Notes under the pieces: model-generated
What the model saw: the letters and a program-made list of their open reading frames with translations, nothing else
Database searches by the model: none
What the model was told of the DNA's origin: nothing
Program-made: the position numbers and the translations under genes
DNA from: Nitratireductor sp. GISD-1A_MAKvit
Lineage (GTDB): Bacteria > Pseudomonadota > Alphaproteobacteria > Rhizobiales > Rhizobiaceae
Length of the DNA: 64,000 bases
Assembly: GCF_040819555.1 (NCBI RefSeq)
Contig: NZ_CP161920.1
Span: 1,549,001 to 1,613,000, forward strand
Direction: 5' to 3'
In this document: piece after piece, positions 18,920 through 27,555 of the stretch
Layout of the letters: each line of letters begins with the position of its first letter
Numbering within the stretch: position 1 is the stretch's first letter

Positions 18920-19713
18920 CAAATGTCCTCCAAGACAATCGCTGAAATCTGGCGTCCGTAGTCCCCTTCACCGCGGTGCGTGGCGCGGCGATAGGAGTAG
19001 AAATGCTCTTCGTCTTCATAGGTGCAGTGGCCTGTCTGTGCGGCATTGACACCGGCTGCCGTCAGTCGCGCCACCGTATAGCCATTGAGGTCGAACAGCG
19101 CGTGCCCCGCTCTGGTCGATGGGAGAAACCAGTCCCGGTTTGCCGGGTTGTGGTTGACGAAACGCTCCACGAACTCCGGCCCGACCTCGTAGTTTTTCTG
19201 GCTGATTGAGGGGCCCAGAACGGCGGTGATGTTTTCCCGCGCCGCGCCCAGCAGTTCCATGGCCGCGATGGTGTTCTCCAGAATGCCGGTCAGCGCCCCT
19301 TTCCAGCCGGCATGGGCGGCAGCGATCACGCGTGCCTGGCCATCCGCAAACAAAACGGGGCCGCAATCTGCGGCAAGTGCGCCAAGCGCCAGCCCCGGCC
19401 GGCTGGTCACCAGTGCATCAGCCTCGGGCCGATCGCCTGCAAAGGGTTCATCGACGATGATCGCATGGGGGGAGTGCACCTGATGGACGGTCAGGAGGTG
19501 ATCGGTGTCAACGCCCAGCCACTCGGCCACGCGCCTTCTGTTCTCGGTCACCGTCTCGCGGTCGTCGCCCGAGCCATAACCCACATTGAGCCCTTCATAG
19601 AGCCCCGTCGAAACGCCGCCCGTGCGGGTGAAGAAACCATGCTTCACACCTTTCTCCCGCTCACGGTCCAGGAGCGGGGACCGCAGGGGTTCCGGCCTCG
19701 TCGTGTCAAGCAT
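18919..19713 (-). CDS. pgeF: Purine nucleoside phosphorylase/multicopper-type polyphenol oxidase PgeF
   Basis: A 264-aa DUF152/YfiH family protein that, by family knowledge, corrects L-Ser misincorporation in peptidoglycan and has purine-nucleoside phosphorylase or laccase-like activity. Zn/Cu-ligand motifs are HQVHSPHAII, ALAADCGPVLF and AAAHAGWKGALTG. GPSISQKNYEVG and the C-terminal CTYEDEEHFYSYRR are also typical. The start at ATG 19713 (MLDTTRPEPLRSPLL) is chosen because upstream codons are not family-like. It sits between midA and an M24 gene. Confidence 0.93.
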   Translation of the reverse strand: MLDTTRPEPLRSPLLDREREKGVKHGFFTRTGGVSTGLYEGLNVGYGSGDDRETVTENRRRVAEWLGVDTDHLLTVHQVHSPHAIIVDEPFAGDRPEADALVTSRPGLALGALAADCGPVLFADGQARVIAAAHAGWKGALTGILENTIAAMELLGAARENITAVLGPSISQKNYEVGPEFVERFVNHNPANRDWFLPSTRAGHALFDLNGYTVARLTAAGVNAAQTGHCTYEDEEHFYSYRRATHRGEGDYGRQISAIVLEDI

Positions 19714-19771
19714 GCGGCGCCTTTTCAGATGTTCTCTAGCGGCGGGATGGTGGGGCAGGCGCGAAATCAAG

Positions 19772-20860
19772 TCAATGCGGCGAAACGAATGGCGCAACCG
19801 TCACTGTGGATGGCGTCACGGCCAGCACCTTGAACAGCGTTCCCATCTGGTCTGGACCTGCCAACCGCTCCACATCCCGGCGGATGGCCTGCTGCTCCGT
19901 GGCGTTCTTATCCGCACCCAGACGGCCGGCACGCTCCAGAAGCCCGAGGCCGAGCAAAAATTCGCCCTGGGTCATCAGCGCGGTTGAAAGCCCTTCCTGC
20001 CGTGCGGCGCGCGCCAAGGCGGAGAAATCCACATGCGCCGTCAGGTCGGCCTTGCCCGGTTCCAGCAACGCATCCTGGTATGCATGCCCACGCATGGCCT
20101 GCAGCGTGTCGCCGGGTGCAGGGGTCGCATAGCCATAGTCGATGAAGAGCCCCGCGCCCCCCTGTCTGCCGATGCGTTCGGCGATGCGGGCCATCAGGCC
20201 ATTGCGTGCCGGTGCGAGTTCTACGACCGCACCTTCGGGCGCGTTCTCTGCTCCCGGAGGCAGCAGCGCGGGGTCTGCAGAACCGGCTCCCGCCATGAAG
20301 GCGAACTTCCCGTTGCCGTCGAGGCCAACCACGCGTTCGCGCCAGCTTGTACCGGTCTTCACATATTGCCGGATGGGGATGGCGTCGAAAAGCTCATTGC
20401 CGATGATGAAAAGCGGACCTTCGGGCAGCGCCACCATATCGTCGATCCATGTCGCTTCCCCGTCGGAGAGGTCAAGCGTCCTGCGTTGCACGTCGCTCAG
20501 CCGCGGGCTCGCCTCGATCATGAACAGCCGAACCTGTTTTCTGAACGCTGGGTCGATCTTTGTCCAGGTTCTGAGCATGTCCTTCATGAGCGTGCCGCGT
20601 CCGGGACCGATCTCTGCAACAACGGGCATTTGCGGCGCACCGCTCGCCTTCCATGCGGTGTAGAGCCAGACCGCACACAATTCGCCGAACATCTGGCTGA
20701 TTTCCGGAGCCGTCGTGAAATCGCCCTCGGCACCGAAGGGCTCGCGTGTCGTGTAGTATCCCTCTTCCGGATCGAACAGACAAAGCGACATGTAGTCGGC
20801 GATGCTCATTGGGCCCGCCGTTTCAATCTGCGCCCTGATGCGATCCCTGAGCGTTTTCAT
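19772..20860 (-). CDS. Protein arginine methyltransferase MidA-type (DUF185)
   Basis: A 362-aa SAM-dependent methyltransferase of the MidA/NDUFAF7 family, which methylates an Arg of the complex I 49-kDa subunit in mitochondria; the bacterial target is not established. [20 protein letters not shown] and [14 protein letters not shown] are the family signature, and [18 protein letters not shown] is the AdoMet site. ATG 20860 overlaps the lgt stop by 4 nt (ATGA), so the two are translationally coupled, as in many alphaproteobacteria. Confidence 0.92.
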   Translation of the reverse strand: MKTLRDRIRAQIETAGPMSIADYMSLCLFDPEEGYYTTREPFGAEGDFTTAPEISQMFGELCAVWLYTAWKASGAPQMPVVAEIGPGRGTLMKDMLRTWTKIDPAFRKQVRLFMIEASPRLSDVQRRTLDLSDGEATWIDDMVALPEGPLFIIGNELFDAIPIRQYVKTGTSWRERVVGLDGNGKFAFMAGAGSADPALLPPGAENAPEGAVVELAPARNGLMARIAERIGRQGGAGLFIDYGYATPAPGDTLQAMRGHAYQDALLEPGKADLTAHVDFSALARAARQEGLSTALMTQGEFLLGLGLLERAGRLGADKNATEQQAIRRDVERLAGPDQMGTLFKVLAVTPSTVTVAPFVSPH

Positions 20861-21696
20861 GAAGCTGCGGTCCGCGCTCTGAACATGGCCCACACGCCAG
20901 CAAGCACCATCGGCAGGGAAAGCACCATGCCCATGGTCAGCCACCCGCCTGCCAGATAACCGATATGCGCATCAGGCTCGCGGAAAAACTCCACCACGAT
21001 CCGCGACAGCCCATAGCCACACACAAAGGCGCCAGCCACGAAGCCCGGCATCTTCAACTTCAGCCCCCTATGGGTCAAAAGGCGCAGCACGATGAAAAGC
21101 ACCAGCCCCTCCAGCGCTGCTTCATAAAGCTGGCTCGGATGGCGCGGTTCAGGGCCGCCATTGGGAAAGACAAAGGCCCACGGCACGTCGCTCACCCGCC
21201 CCCAAAGCTCCGAATTCACGAAATTGGCCACGCGCACCAGGCCAAGGCCGATCGGCACCACGGCAGAAACCGTGTCGAACAGGCTCCACGCGCTGATGCC
21301 GCGTCTCCTTGCGAAGAAAAGCATGGCGAGTGTCACGCCTAAAAGCCCGCCGTGAAACGACATGCCGCCTTCCCACACCGCAAAGATGTCGAACGGGTTC
21401 GTGAGATAGCGCGGCAGGTCGTAGAAAAGGATATAGCCGATCCGTCCGCCGGCGACGATGCCGATCGCGGCCCAAAGCACGAAGTCGTCGAGATCCGTGA
21501 TCGTCAGCGCCGGTTTTCCCCCGGCCCAGAGCCGCTCGTTTGATAACAGTCGGCGCGCATACCACCAGCCAAGAAGAATGCCGACCACATAGCCAAGCCC
21601 GTACCAGTGGATGGCAAGCGGTCCCAGCTGCAACGCCACGGGATCGATGGCGGGAAAGGGCAGCGCGGCCAGGGGCATCATCAGGTAATCGGTCAA
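20857..21696 (-). CDS. lgt: Prolipoprotein diacylglyceryl transferase
   Basis: A 279-aa inner-membrane enzyme that attaches diacylglycerol from phosphatidylglycerol to the lipobox Cys of prolipoproteins, the first step of lipoprotein maturation. It has about seven hydrophobic segments, the catalytic-region [25 protein letters not shown], and the Lgt signature [16 protein letters not shown]. It heads an operon with midA, pgeF, an M24 protein and a lipoprotein that is probably its own substrate. Confidence 0.96.
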   Translation of the reverse strand: MTDYLMMPLAALPFPAIDPVALQLGPLAIHWYGLGYVVGILLGWWYARRLLSNERLWAGGKPALTITDLDDFVLWAAIGIVAGGRIGYILFYDLPRYLTNPFDIFAVWEGGMSFHGGLLGVTLAMLFFARRRGISAWSLFDTVSAVVPIGLGLVRVANFVNSELWGRVSDVPWAFVFPNGGPEPRHPSQLYEAALEGLVLFIVLRLLTHRGLKLKMPGFVAGAFVCGYGLSRIVVEFFREPDAHIGYLAGGWLTMGMVLSLPMVLAGVWAMFRARTAAS

Positions 21697-21826
21697 TCGG
21701 GCCTCCCGGCGCGTGAAACTCGTTCGCGGCAGGTATTGCCAAGCATGGAGGCAAGGTCAAGGCGGGTTTGCCTTGCATTCGCGGGCAGCGCCCACTAGGT
21801 CAATGGTTCAATCTGGGAAACGAGCC

Positions 21827-22141
21827 ATGACCAACGGAAGCAACCGAATCTTCGACGAGTTCGCCAAGCTGATGACCGATGCCGCAGGTGCCGCGCAGGG
21901 CGTGCGCCGCGAGGTGGAGACGGCCTTTCAGGCCCAGGCCGAACGCATTCTCAACTCGATGGACGTCCCTCAGCGCGAAGAGTTCGAAATGGTGCGTGAA
22001 ATGGCGTTGAAAGCGCGTGAGGAAAACGCCGCCTTGACCGCCCGCATCGAGGCGCTGGAAGCCGAGCTTGCCGCTGCCGGGGGCTCAAAAGCGGCAAAAT
22101 CTGATTCGAAACCGGCGCCATCCACCCGCGCAAAAAAATAA
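21827..22141 (+). CDS. ubiK: Accessory factor UbiK (BMFP/YqiC family)
   Basis: A 104-aa protein with an N-terminal amphipathic region (NRIFDEFAKLMTDAAGAAQG), a central BMFP domain (LNSMDVPQREEFEMVREMAL) and a C-terminal coiled coil (ARIEALEAELA) with a Lys-rich tail. UbiK assists aerobic ubiquinone synthesis by helping UbiJ bring lipid to the Ubi complex. The ATG at 21827 gives the family length. It is divergent from lgt. Ubiquinol is the substrate of the petABC complex encoded upstream. Confidence 0.85.
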   Translation: MTNGSNRIFDEFAKLMTDAAGAAQGVRREVETAFQAQAERILNSMDVPQREEFEMVREMALKAREENAALTARIEALEAELAAAGGSKAAKSDSKPAPSTRAKK

Positions 22142-22478
22142 TTTTTTATTACCGTCGCCTGTGTATGGCGTCGAAAAATCCTTGTCGGAGAGTCGCTTAC
22201 GCCGCGCCGCCCCGAGCCGCGCGGCGTTTCTATCCACACACACACCGGCCTTTCGGCAAAAAAGGTCTGGTCACGCGACTCTGCATCAATACACTGAATT
22301 TACAGCGTGATTCGTAACTGGTCATGCAGTCGGGCAGGGGCGGGCCCGCATTAGTTCCATGCGTTGTCGTTGTCGCTCCACTTTGTGTTTCAGGTTTGAA
22401 ACGTCTTGCGGAATAGCAGTTCCGCCGTGGATTTCTTGCGGGGTGTCGCGGCACCTCCAGATACGGGAAAGCAGATTA
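22142..22478. other. 337-bp gene-free stretch between ubiK and ybjN
   Basis: No gene, terminator with a clear stem, or operator was recognised. A poly-A/poly-T run (22132-22147) spans the ubiK stop codon and could aid termination. The rest is presumably the promoter and leader of the ybjN-like gene. Confidence 0.4.
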
Positions 22479-22979
22479 ATGAGCCTTCTTGAACTCGACA
22501 TGGTCCGTGACGCGCATCCCGTGGATGTGATCGAGCATGTCGCGAACACCAATGACTGGAGCTTCGAGCGCAATGGCGACGACGAGATCGCCATTGCCGT
22601 GGCCGGCACATGGACGGATTACAACGTGTCCTTCTCCTGGATGGAGGAGTTCGAGGCACTTCATGTGGCCTGTGCCTTTGATCTGAAGGTACCCGCCAAG
22701 CGGACTCTGGAAGTCATGCGGCTCCTTTCGCTCATCAATGAGCAGATGCTGTTTGGTCATTTCGACCTCTGGGAGCGGGAAAATGTCGTCATGTTCCGTC
22801 AGGCGCTCGTTCTGTCGGGCGGAGTGGAGCCAACGGGCCAGCAGGTCGAGACCATGCTTAACAGCGCGCTTGAGGCGTGCGAGTGCTACTATCAGGCGTT
22901 CCAGTACGTTATCTGGTCGGGCAGCACCGCGCAGGACGCGCTCAACAGCGTTCTCTTCGAGACGCACGGCAACGCATAG
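22479..22979 (+). CDS. YbjN domain-containing protein
   Basis: A 166-aa cytosolic protein of the YbjN fold (a tetratricopeptide-chaperone-like alpha/beta domain). NTNDWSFERNGDDEIAIAVA, GTWTDYNVSFSWMEEFEALH and LSLINEQMLFGHFDLWERE are typical of the alphaproteobacterial members, for which no molecular role is settled (E. coli YbjN influences motility and stress). A tRNA-binding CsaA gene follows after 17 bp; in several rhizobia proC lies between them, from memory, and it is absent here. Confidence 0.85.
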   Translation: MSLLELDMVRDAHPVDVIEHVANTNDWSFERNGDDEIAIAVAGTWTDYNVSFSWMEEFEALHVACAFDLKVPAKRTLEVMRLLSLINEQMLFGHFDLWERENVVMFRQALVLSGGVEPTGQQVETMLNSALEACECYYQAFQYVIWSGSTAQDALNSVLFETHGNA

Positions 22980-22996
22980 GCTGACGGGGGCAGGGC

Positions 22997-23350
22997 ATGT
23001 CATCGAACCGGGAGCCGGAGATTTCCTTCGATGATTTTCTGAAGGTGGATATCCGCATCGGCACCGTGGTCGAGGCAGAGCCCTATCCCGAAGCCCGCAA
23101 GCCTGCCATCAAGCTGAAGATCGATTTCGGCCCTGAAATCGGCATCAAAAAATCATCGGCACAGATCACGGCCCATTACACACCTGAGGCGCTGGTTGGG
23201 CGCCAGGTGGTGGCCGTTGTCAATTTCCCCCCGCGCCAGATCGGCAAGTTCATGTCGGAGGTCCTGGTCATGGGCTTTTCCGACGAGAACGGCGCGATCG
23301 TCCTGGCCGGCTCCGACAGGAAAGTCCCCAATGGCAGCCGCCTCCACTGA
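22997..23350 (+). CDS. csaA: tRNA-binding protein, CsaA type
   Basis: A 117-aa stand-alone EMAP/tRNA-binding OB-fold domain. [34 protein letters not shown] and [20 protein letters not shown] are the family blocks; the terminal VPNGSRLH is also conserved. Such proteins dimerise and bind tRNA; CsaA has been described as a secretion-related chaperone in Bacillus. It closely follows ybjN on the same strand. Confidence 0.92.
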   Translation: MSSNREPEISFDDFLKVDIRIGTVVEAEPYPEARKPAIKLKIDFGPEIGIKKSSAQITAHYTPEALVGRQVVAVVNFPPRQIGKFMSEVLVMGFSDENGAIVLAGSDRKVPNGSRLH

Positions 23351-23462
23351 GGTGGGACGCCCGGTCAGCGTGGCGTAAAGCGCTCCTTCGTTCCTTTGAT
23401 GGTTTCGCTGCTCTTGCCGGTGGAGCCTTGCTTTCCCGCAACACCATCTGTCTGAAAAGAAA

Positions 23463-23494
23463 AGGCCGCATGGATGTCTCCATCCATACGGCCT
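23463..23494 (-). terminator. Terminator of the DUF2165 gene
   Basis: On the minus strand AGGCCG-TATGGATG pairs with CATCCATG-CGGCCT (6 + 7 bp with one mismatch) and runs into TTTTCTTTT. It lies 33 bp beyond the DUF2165 stop. Confidence 0.8.
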
Positions 23495-23526
23495 GCGGTG
23501 ATGCGACAGGTTGGCTTGATCGCCCG

Positions 23527-24021
23527 TCAGACGACTTCTTCGTCGCGCTGGTTAACGAAGATCAGGACACCGACAATTGCCATGTAGAACTTGAAGGCCG
23601 CATCCTGGCCGTTCCACGTATCGGACTGCCACATCAGGAACCATTCGCCGCCGACAACCATGAAACCGAAGAACCAGACGAGAAATCCGACCGTTGCGCC
23701 GGCAATCATGAGTTTCTTGGAGGCCTGGAATTCGGCTGCCGATGCGCTGCGCGCGCCAAGCATCTTGAGGCCGCCAAGAAGCAGAAGGATGAAGGTCAGC
23801 CCCTCTCCGGCAATGATGCCCCAGTATCCGGCGTGCCAGAGCGCCGGTGTGGTGATGGCGCGATACATGGCCGAGTTGCCGGGGAATGTCGTATCCATGC
23901 TGAACACATGCTGCACGAACGCAAAGTTCGATCCGTAGTCCGTGATGTTGTTGAACGTGACCATGAATGCAAAGGCCGCCAGGGCCAGCGTCATGATGAT
24001 TTTTGCATAGCGTGAGGTCAT
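23527..24021 (-). CDS. DUF2165 family small integral membrane protein
   Basis: A 164-aa protein with four hydrophobic helices (KIIMTLALAAFAFMVTFNNI, WGIIAGEGLTFILLLLGGL, LMIAGATVGFLVWFFGFMVV and FKFYMAIVGVLIFV). The tract between helices 1 and 2 (MDTTFPGNSAMYRAITTP) and the terminal NQRDEE are typical of DUF2165, an uncharacterised inner-membrane family. ATG 24021 was chosen as the start of helix 1's n-region; the longer frame upstream is not homologous. Transcribed alone with its own terminator. Confidence 0.85.
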   Translation of the reverse strand: MTSRYAKIIMTLALAAFAFMVTFNNITDYGSNFAFVQHVFSMDTTFPGNSAMYRAITTPALWHAGYWGIIAGEGLTFILLLLGGLKMLGARSASAAEFQASKKLMIAGATVGFLVWFFGFMVVGGEWFLMWQSDTWNGQDAAFKFYMAIVGVLIFVNQRDEEVV

Positions 24022-24182
24022 TGCCTGTACCCTCCGATGTTCGACCGGGCAAACCCATTCGCCTGTGGCCCGGACGCGACTCAATGTGTTAGACGAATGG
24101 AAAGGGTGCAATCCTTTCCGTGCAGCAGGTCAAGTCTTATGCCGTTAATCGGCAAATGTTTTTTTGAGATGGAACAGGTTTT

Positions 24183-24422
24183 TTGAAGACTGCGATAGAA
24201 TTGACCGCTTCGGCGCGACGAAAACTTGAAGAACATGCGGCTGCCTGGCCTGCTGACCTGTGCCTGCGTGAATGGGTGCAAAAGGGAGACCTGGTCGAAT
24301 TTGCGGGCAACAGAGGCACGATGGTTTTTATCGTGCGCAGCCGGCGCATCCGTATTGAGGCGAATGGCAGTCAGGTCCTGATCTTCGAGCTCGATCATCC
24401 GCCACGCCCGGCTGTTCGATAA
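24183..24422 (+). CDS. Hypothetical small protein (79 aa)
   Basis: Starts with TTG (LKTAIELTASARRKLEEHAA) with GGAACAGG upstream, and ends in LIFELDHPPRPAVR. Codon use and the regular alternation of charged and hydrophobic residues (GDLVEFAGNRGTMVFIVRSRR) support a real small beta-rich protein. It stands between two convergently or oppositely oriented transcription units. No family recognised. Confidence 0.5.
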   Translation: MKTAIELTASARRKLEEHAAAWPADLCLREWVQKGDLVEFAGNRGTMVFIVRSRRIRIEANGSQVLIFELDHPPRPAVR

Positions 24423-24460
24423 GGCAGTCCCTCCCGCCCTTTCAGAAGGCCCGGAGCCGA

Positions 24461-25957
24461 CTAGGAGGGGATGCGGATGACTGCGCGCAGACCGCCCAGC
24501 GGACTGTCGTCGAGCGTGACGTCGCCGCCATGGCTGCGGGCAATGTCCCGGGCGATGGACAAGCCAAGCCCCGTGCCGCTTTCATCCTGATTGCGCGCTT
24601 CGTCCAGCCGCACAAAGGGTTTGAACACGTCTTCCCTCATCTCATGGGGTATGCCGGGACCGTCGTCGTCCACGGTGATGGTGAGTGTGCCGCTGATGTT
24701 GTGGGCGCTGATTCTGACGTTCGAAGCGTAACGGAAGGCATTGCCTATGACATTGGTCAGCAACCGGCTGAAGGCGTTGGGGCGAACGTGCAGAAGCGTT
24801 TCGCCGCTCGTCTTCACCTCCAGTTCGCACGCGCGCAGTCTTGCTTCCTCCCGGGTTCTTTCGAAGAAGGCGGTCAGGTCGAATTCTCCGGGATCCTCGG
24901 CAGCTTCGCCGCGCGCGAAGGAGAGATAGCCCTCCAGCATCGAGCGCATGTCTTCGATATCCTGGTTCAGGGCCTCGATGTCTTCCTTGCTTCCGGCGAT
25001 GGCCAGTTGCAGTTTGAAGCGGGTCAGAATGGTGCGCAGATCGTGGCTGACACCGGTGAGCATCGCCGTCCGCTGCTCGATCTGCCGTTCGATCCGCTCG
25101 CGCATCAGCACGAAGGCGCTGCCGGCGCGCCGCACTTCCTCCGCACCGCGCGGCCGGAAATCGCTCGGCGTGGGCCGTCCCTTACCGAAACTGTCGGCCG
25201 CTGCGGCGAGTTGAAGGATGGGGCGAATCTGGTTGCGCAGAAATGCCACCGCAATGGCAATCAGGACCAGCGATGTACCCACCATCCACAGCAGGAATAT
25301 GTGCGTGTTGGATGCATAGGCCTGGCTGCGTCTGGCAAAGACCCGCAGAACCTGATCCTCGAGCTGGATGCGGATCTCGACGATGTTCGAATTGCCAACC
25401 GTATCGAGCCAGAACGGGCGGTTGATCTGCCGTGTGATCTCGTCGCCGAGCGTCTGATCCAGAATGGAGAAAAACGGTTTTGGGCCGGGCGGAGGCAGGG
25501 GGTCGGGCGGCAGAAGATCGATTCTGAGCGCAAGCCGCTCCTGGGCAATGCGAATCACCTGCGAATAGCCGTTATCGTCGGGATAGGTCTCGATCATGTC
25601 GATGATCGCGGAAATGTCACGCGTGACCGCCTGGCTCAGCCGCTGGGTGACGGTCTGCCAGTGCCGTTCCATGAAGACAAAGGCGATGACGGACTGCAAG
25701 AGAAGCATTGGAGCGATCACGATGATCAGCGAGCGCGCATAGAGGCGCTTTGGCATATAGCGTGAAACGATACGCCAGAACCGACGCCACGGCCTGCGCA
25801 TCGCGCCGAAGGCCTGCTTGAAGCGCGTCAGTGACGTGATTTTCTGTTCCGGGTTGACTTGCAAATCTGTCGTTTGCCCAAAAAAGGCACCTGCTTGCGA
25901 ACTGTGATCCGGCACGATCCTATGCACTGGATACGCAAGAGGAAACAGCTTTTCCAC
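24461..25957 (-). CDS. Sensor histidine kinase, EnvZ-like
   Basis: An inner-membrane sensor with helix 1 (SLIIVIAPMLLLQSVIAFVF), a ~130-residue periplasmic domain, helix 2 (FLLWMVGTSLVLIAIAVAFL), a HAMP linker, HisKA and HATPase. The phosphoacceptor motif is SHDLRTILTRFKL; the usual Pro after T is Ile, which I believe is typical of this rhizobial subgroup. N box NVIGNAFRYA, G1 DDDGPGIP and G2 GTGLGLSIA are intact. The start is uncertain: the GTG at 25957 opens the frame, but ATG 25801 (MRRPWRRFW) may be used. Pairs with the regulator just upstream. Confidence 0.9.
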   Translation of the reverse strand: MEKLFPLAYPVHRIVPDHSSQAGAFFGQTTDLQVNPEQKITSLTRFKQAFGAMRRPWRRFWRIVSRYMPKRLYARSLIIVIAPMLLLQSVIAFVFMERHWQTVTQRLSQAVTRDISAIIDMIETYPDDNGYSQVIRIAQERLALRIDLLPPDPLPPPGPKPFFSILDQTLGDEITRQINRPFWLDTVGNSNIVEIRIQLEDQVLRVFARRSQAYASNTHIFLLWMVGTSLVLIAIAVAFLRNQIRPILQLAAAADSFGKGRPTPSDFRPRGAEEVRRAGSAFVLMRERIERQIEQRTAMLTGVSHDLRTILTRFKLQLAIAGSKEDIEALNQDIEDMRSMLEGYLSFARGEAAEDPGEFDLTAFFERTREEARLRACELEVKTSGETLLHVRPNAFSRLLTNVIGNAFRYASNVRISAHNISGTLTITVDDDGPGIPHEMREDVFKPFVRLDEARNQDESGTGLGLSIARDIARSHGGDVTLDDSPLGGLRAVIRIPS

Positions 25958-26031
25958 CCGTCACGTGTTTCTGCCACGCAATGGCTGGCCATGACGGTCT
26001 GCAGATACTCAGTCAGTCAGCGATCTGAGGG

Positions 26032-26754
26032 CTATTCCACGCTCAGGCGGTAGCCAATGCCGCGCACGGTCTGAAGATAGACCGGGTTGGAGGGATCGCG
26101 CTCGATCTTGCGCCGGAGGCGGTTGATCTGCACATCGATCGTGCGTTCTCCCACTTCCGACTCTTCCCCCACGAGTTCATGCCGCGGCACGGTTTCGCCA
26201 GCCCGTTCGGCAAAGATCACCATGATGTCGCGCTCCCGGTCGGTCAGCTTCACGAGCTTGCCGCTATGCTTCAGTTCGCGTTTGGGGATCTGGAAGGCGT
26301 AGGGGCCAAACACCACCTGTTCCACCTTGGGGGGCGATTGCGGGGCGCTGCGGCGGAGAATGCTGTTGATGCGAAGAAGCAGTTCACGTGGGTCGAAGGG
26401 TTTGGGCAGATAATCATCGGCACCCGCCTCCAGCCCCGAGACGCGGCTGTCGGTCTCCGACAGTGCGGTCAGCATCAGGATGGGGGTGTCCTTTTCCTCG
26501 CGCAGCGACCGGGTCAGCGTAACGCCGTCTTCGCCCGGCATCATGACATCGAGCACCACCAGGTCGAAGTCGAGTCCCACGAGTTTCCGGCGCGCTTCGG
26601 CGGCGTTTCCCGCGATTGTGACGCGGAAGCCGTTTTCGCGCAGAAAGCGCTTGAGCAGGCTGCGGATGCGCGTGTCGTCGTCCACTACCAGCAAATGCGG
26701 GGCATCGTCGCTGAGAACCGGGGCGTCCATTTCCAGATTGCCGGTTTCGCTCAT
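26032..26754 (-). CDS. OmpR-family response regulator
   Basis: A 240-aa regulator with a receiver domain (LLVVDDDTRIRSLLKRFL; phospho-acceptor Asp ~69 in DLVVLDVMMPGEDG; Lys in YLPKPFDP) and a C-terminal winged helix (LTDRERDIMVIFAERAG, EVGERTIDVQINRLRRKIER, LQTVRGIGYRLSVE). It is the cognate partner of the EnvZ-like kinase. Its ATG overlaps the stop of marR by 4 nt, so MarR, the regulator and the kinase form one unit. The regulon is unknown. Confidence 0.93.
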   Translation of the reverse strand: MSETGNLEMDAPVLSDDAPHLLVVDDDTRIRSLLKRFLRENGFRVTIAGNAAEARRKLVGLDFDLVVLDVMMPGEDGVTLTRSLREEKDTPILMLTALSETDSRVSGLEAGADDYLPKPFDPRELLLRINSILRRSAPQSPPKVEQVVFGPYAFQIPKRELKHSGKLVKLTDRERDIMVIFAERAGETVPRHELVGEESEVGERTIDVQINRLRRKIERDPSNPVYLQTVRGIGYRLSVE

Positions 26755-27302
26755 CGTGAAGGTCTCCTGAACTGGTGAACCATATCGTGCCGTACTATCT
26801 GGAGCGGCCCGGTTGGCAGCTTGTCCATCTGGGCGCGCAACTCCGGATTGACCATTGCGCGCAGAAAACGTTCCACGGCGGCAGCGTCACCCGGATTGGC
26901 TTCTTCAAGTGCCGCACGGATGCGGCGGGACTGTGGCAGCGCCAGCTCCAGCGCCAGGGTGCGCCCCTTCCCGGTCGGATAGAGCTCGCGCTGTCGGCGG
27001 TCCCGCGGGCCGGGGATCTGGACGATGTAGCCATCGTCGATAAGCTGTTTGAGCACGCGGGCGAGGCTCTGCTTGGTGATCCGGAGAACCTCCAGCAGTT
27101 CCGCAACCGTCAACCCCGGGAGCCGGTTGACGAAGTGCAGGACCCGGTGGTGCGCGCGTCCAAACCCGTATTCATCGAGAATGGCGTCCGGGTCTGCCGT
27201 GAAATCCCGATAGGCGAAGAACAGATGCTCGATGATGGCAAAATCCACGCCGTCGTCCAGCGTCAGAGGCGTTTTGATCGGGGCGGCGTCGCTCGTGTTC
27301 AT
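26751..27302 (-). CDS. MarR-family transcriptional regulator
   Basis: A 183-aa winged-helix regulator. GLTVAELLEVLRITKQSLAR is the recognition helix-turn-helix and DRRQRELYPTGKGRTLALEL the wing. It is first in the marR-rr-hk unit and divergent from ilvE. A 12-bp-arm palindrome in the shared promoter region is the obvious candidate for its own binding site, implying autoregulation and possible control of ilvE. Confidence 0.9.
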   Translation of the reverse strand: MNTSDAAPIKTPLTLDDGVDFAIIEHLFFAYRDFTADPDAILDEYGFGRAHHRVLHFVNRLPGLTVAELLEVLRITKQSLARVLKQLIDDGYIVQIPGPRDRRQRELYPTGKGRTLALELALPQSRRIRAALEEANPGDAAAVERFLRAMVNPELRAQMDKLPTGPLQIVRHDMVHQFRRPSR

Positions 27303-27336
27303 GGGCTGCTTGGGGTCGTTTCCGTTTGAGGTCGAA

Positions 27337-27367
27337 GAAAATATGTCAGTCTTATTGACATATTTTC
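27337..27367. promoter_or_regulatory. Large palindromic operator between marR and ilvE
   Basis: GAAAATATGTCA (27337-27348) and TGACATATTTTC (27356-27367) are perfect 12-bp arms around GTCTTAT. The site lies 35 bp upstream of the marR start. It contains TTGACA (27355-27360), which has TAATTT 16 bp downstream (27377-27382), so it would occlude a plus-strand promoter for ilvE as well as the marR promoter. Confidence 0.7.
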
Positions 27368-27555
27368 AGGCCATGGTAATTTTCGATAATGTTTTCGTCC
27401 TGGTGCGAACGAATTGATATCCTGAAGGTCGATTTTCGGAACATCCTTCAAATTTCTTTCGGTAGCGCTTAGGCTGAAACGGGAGCAGGCGTCGTCCACG
27501 GGACGGTATTTCGGTTTGCCCGGTTCCAGAAAAACGGACCGGTAGGAGAGGTTAC

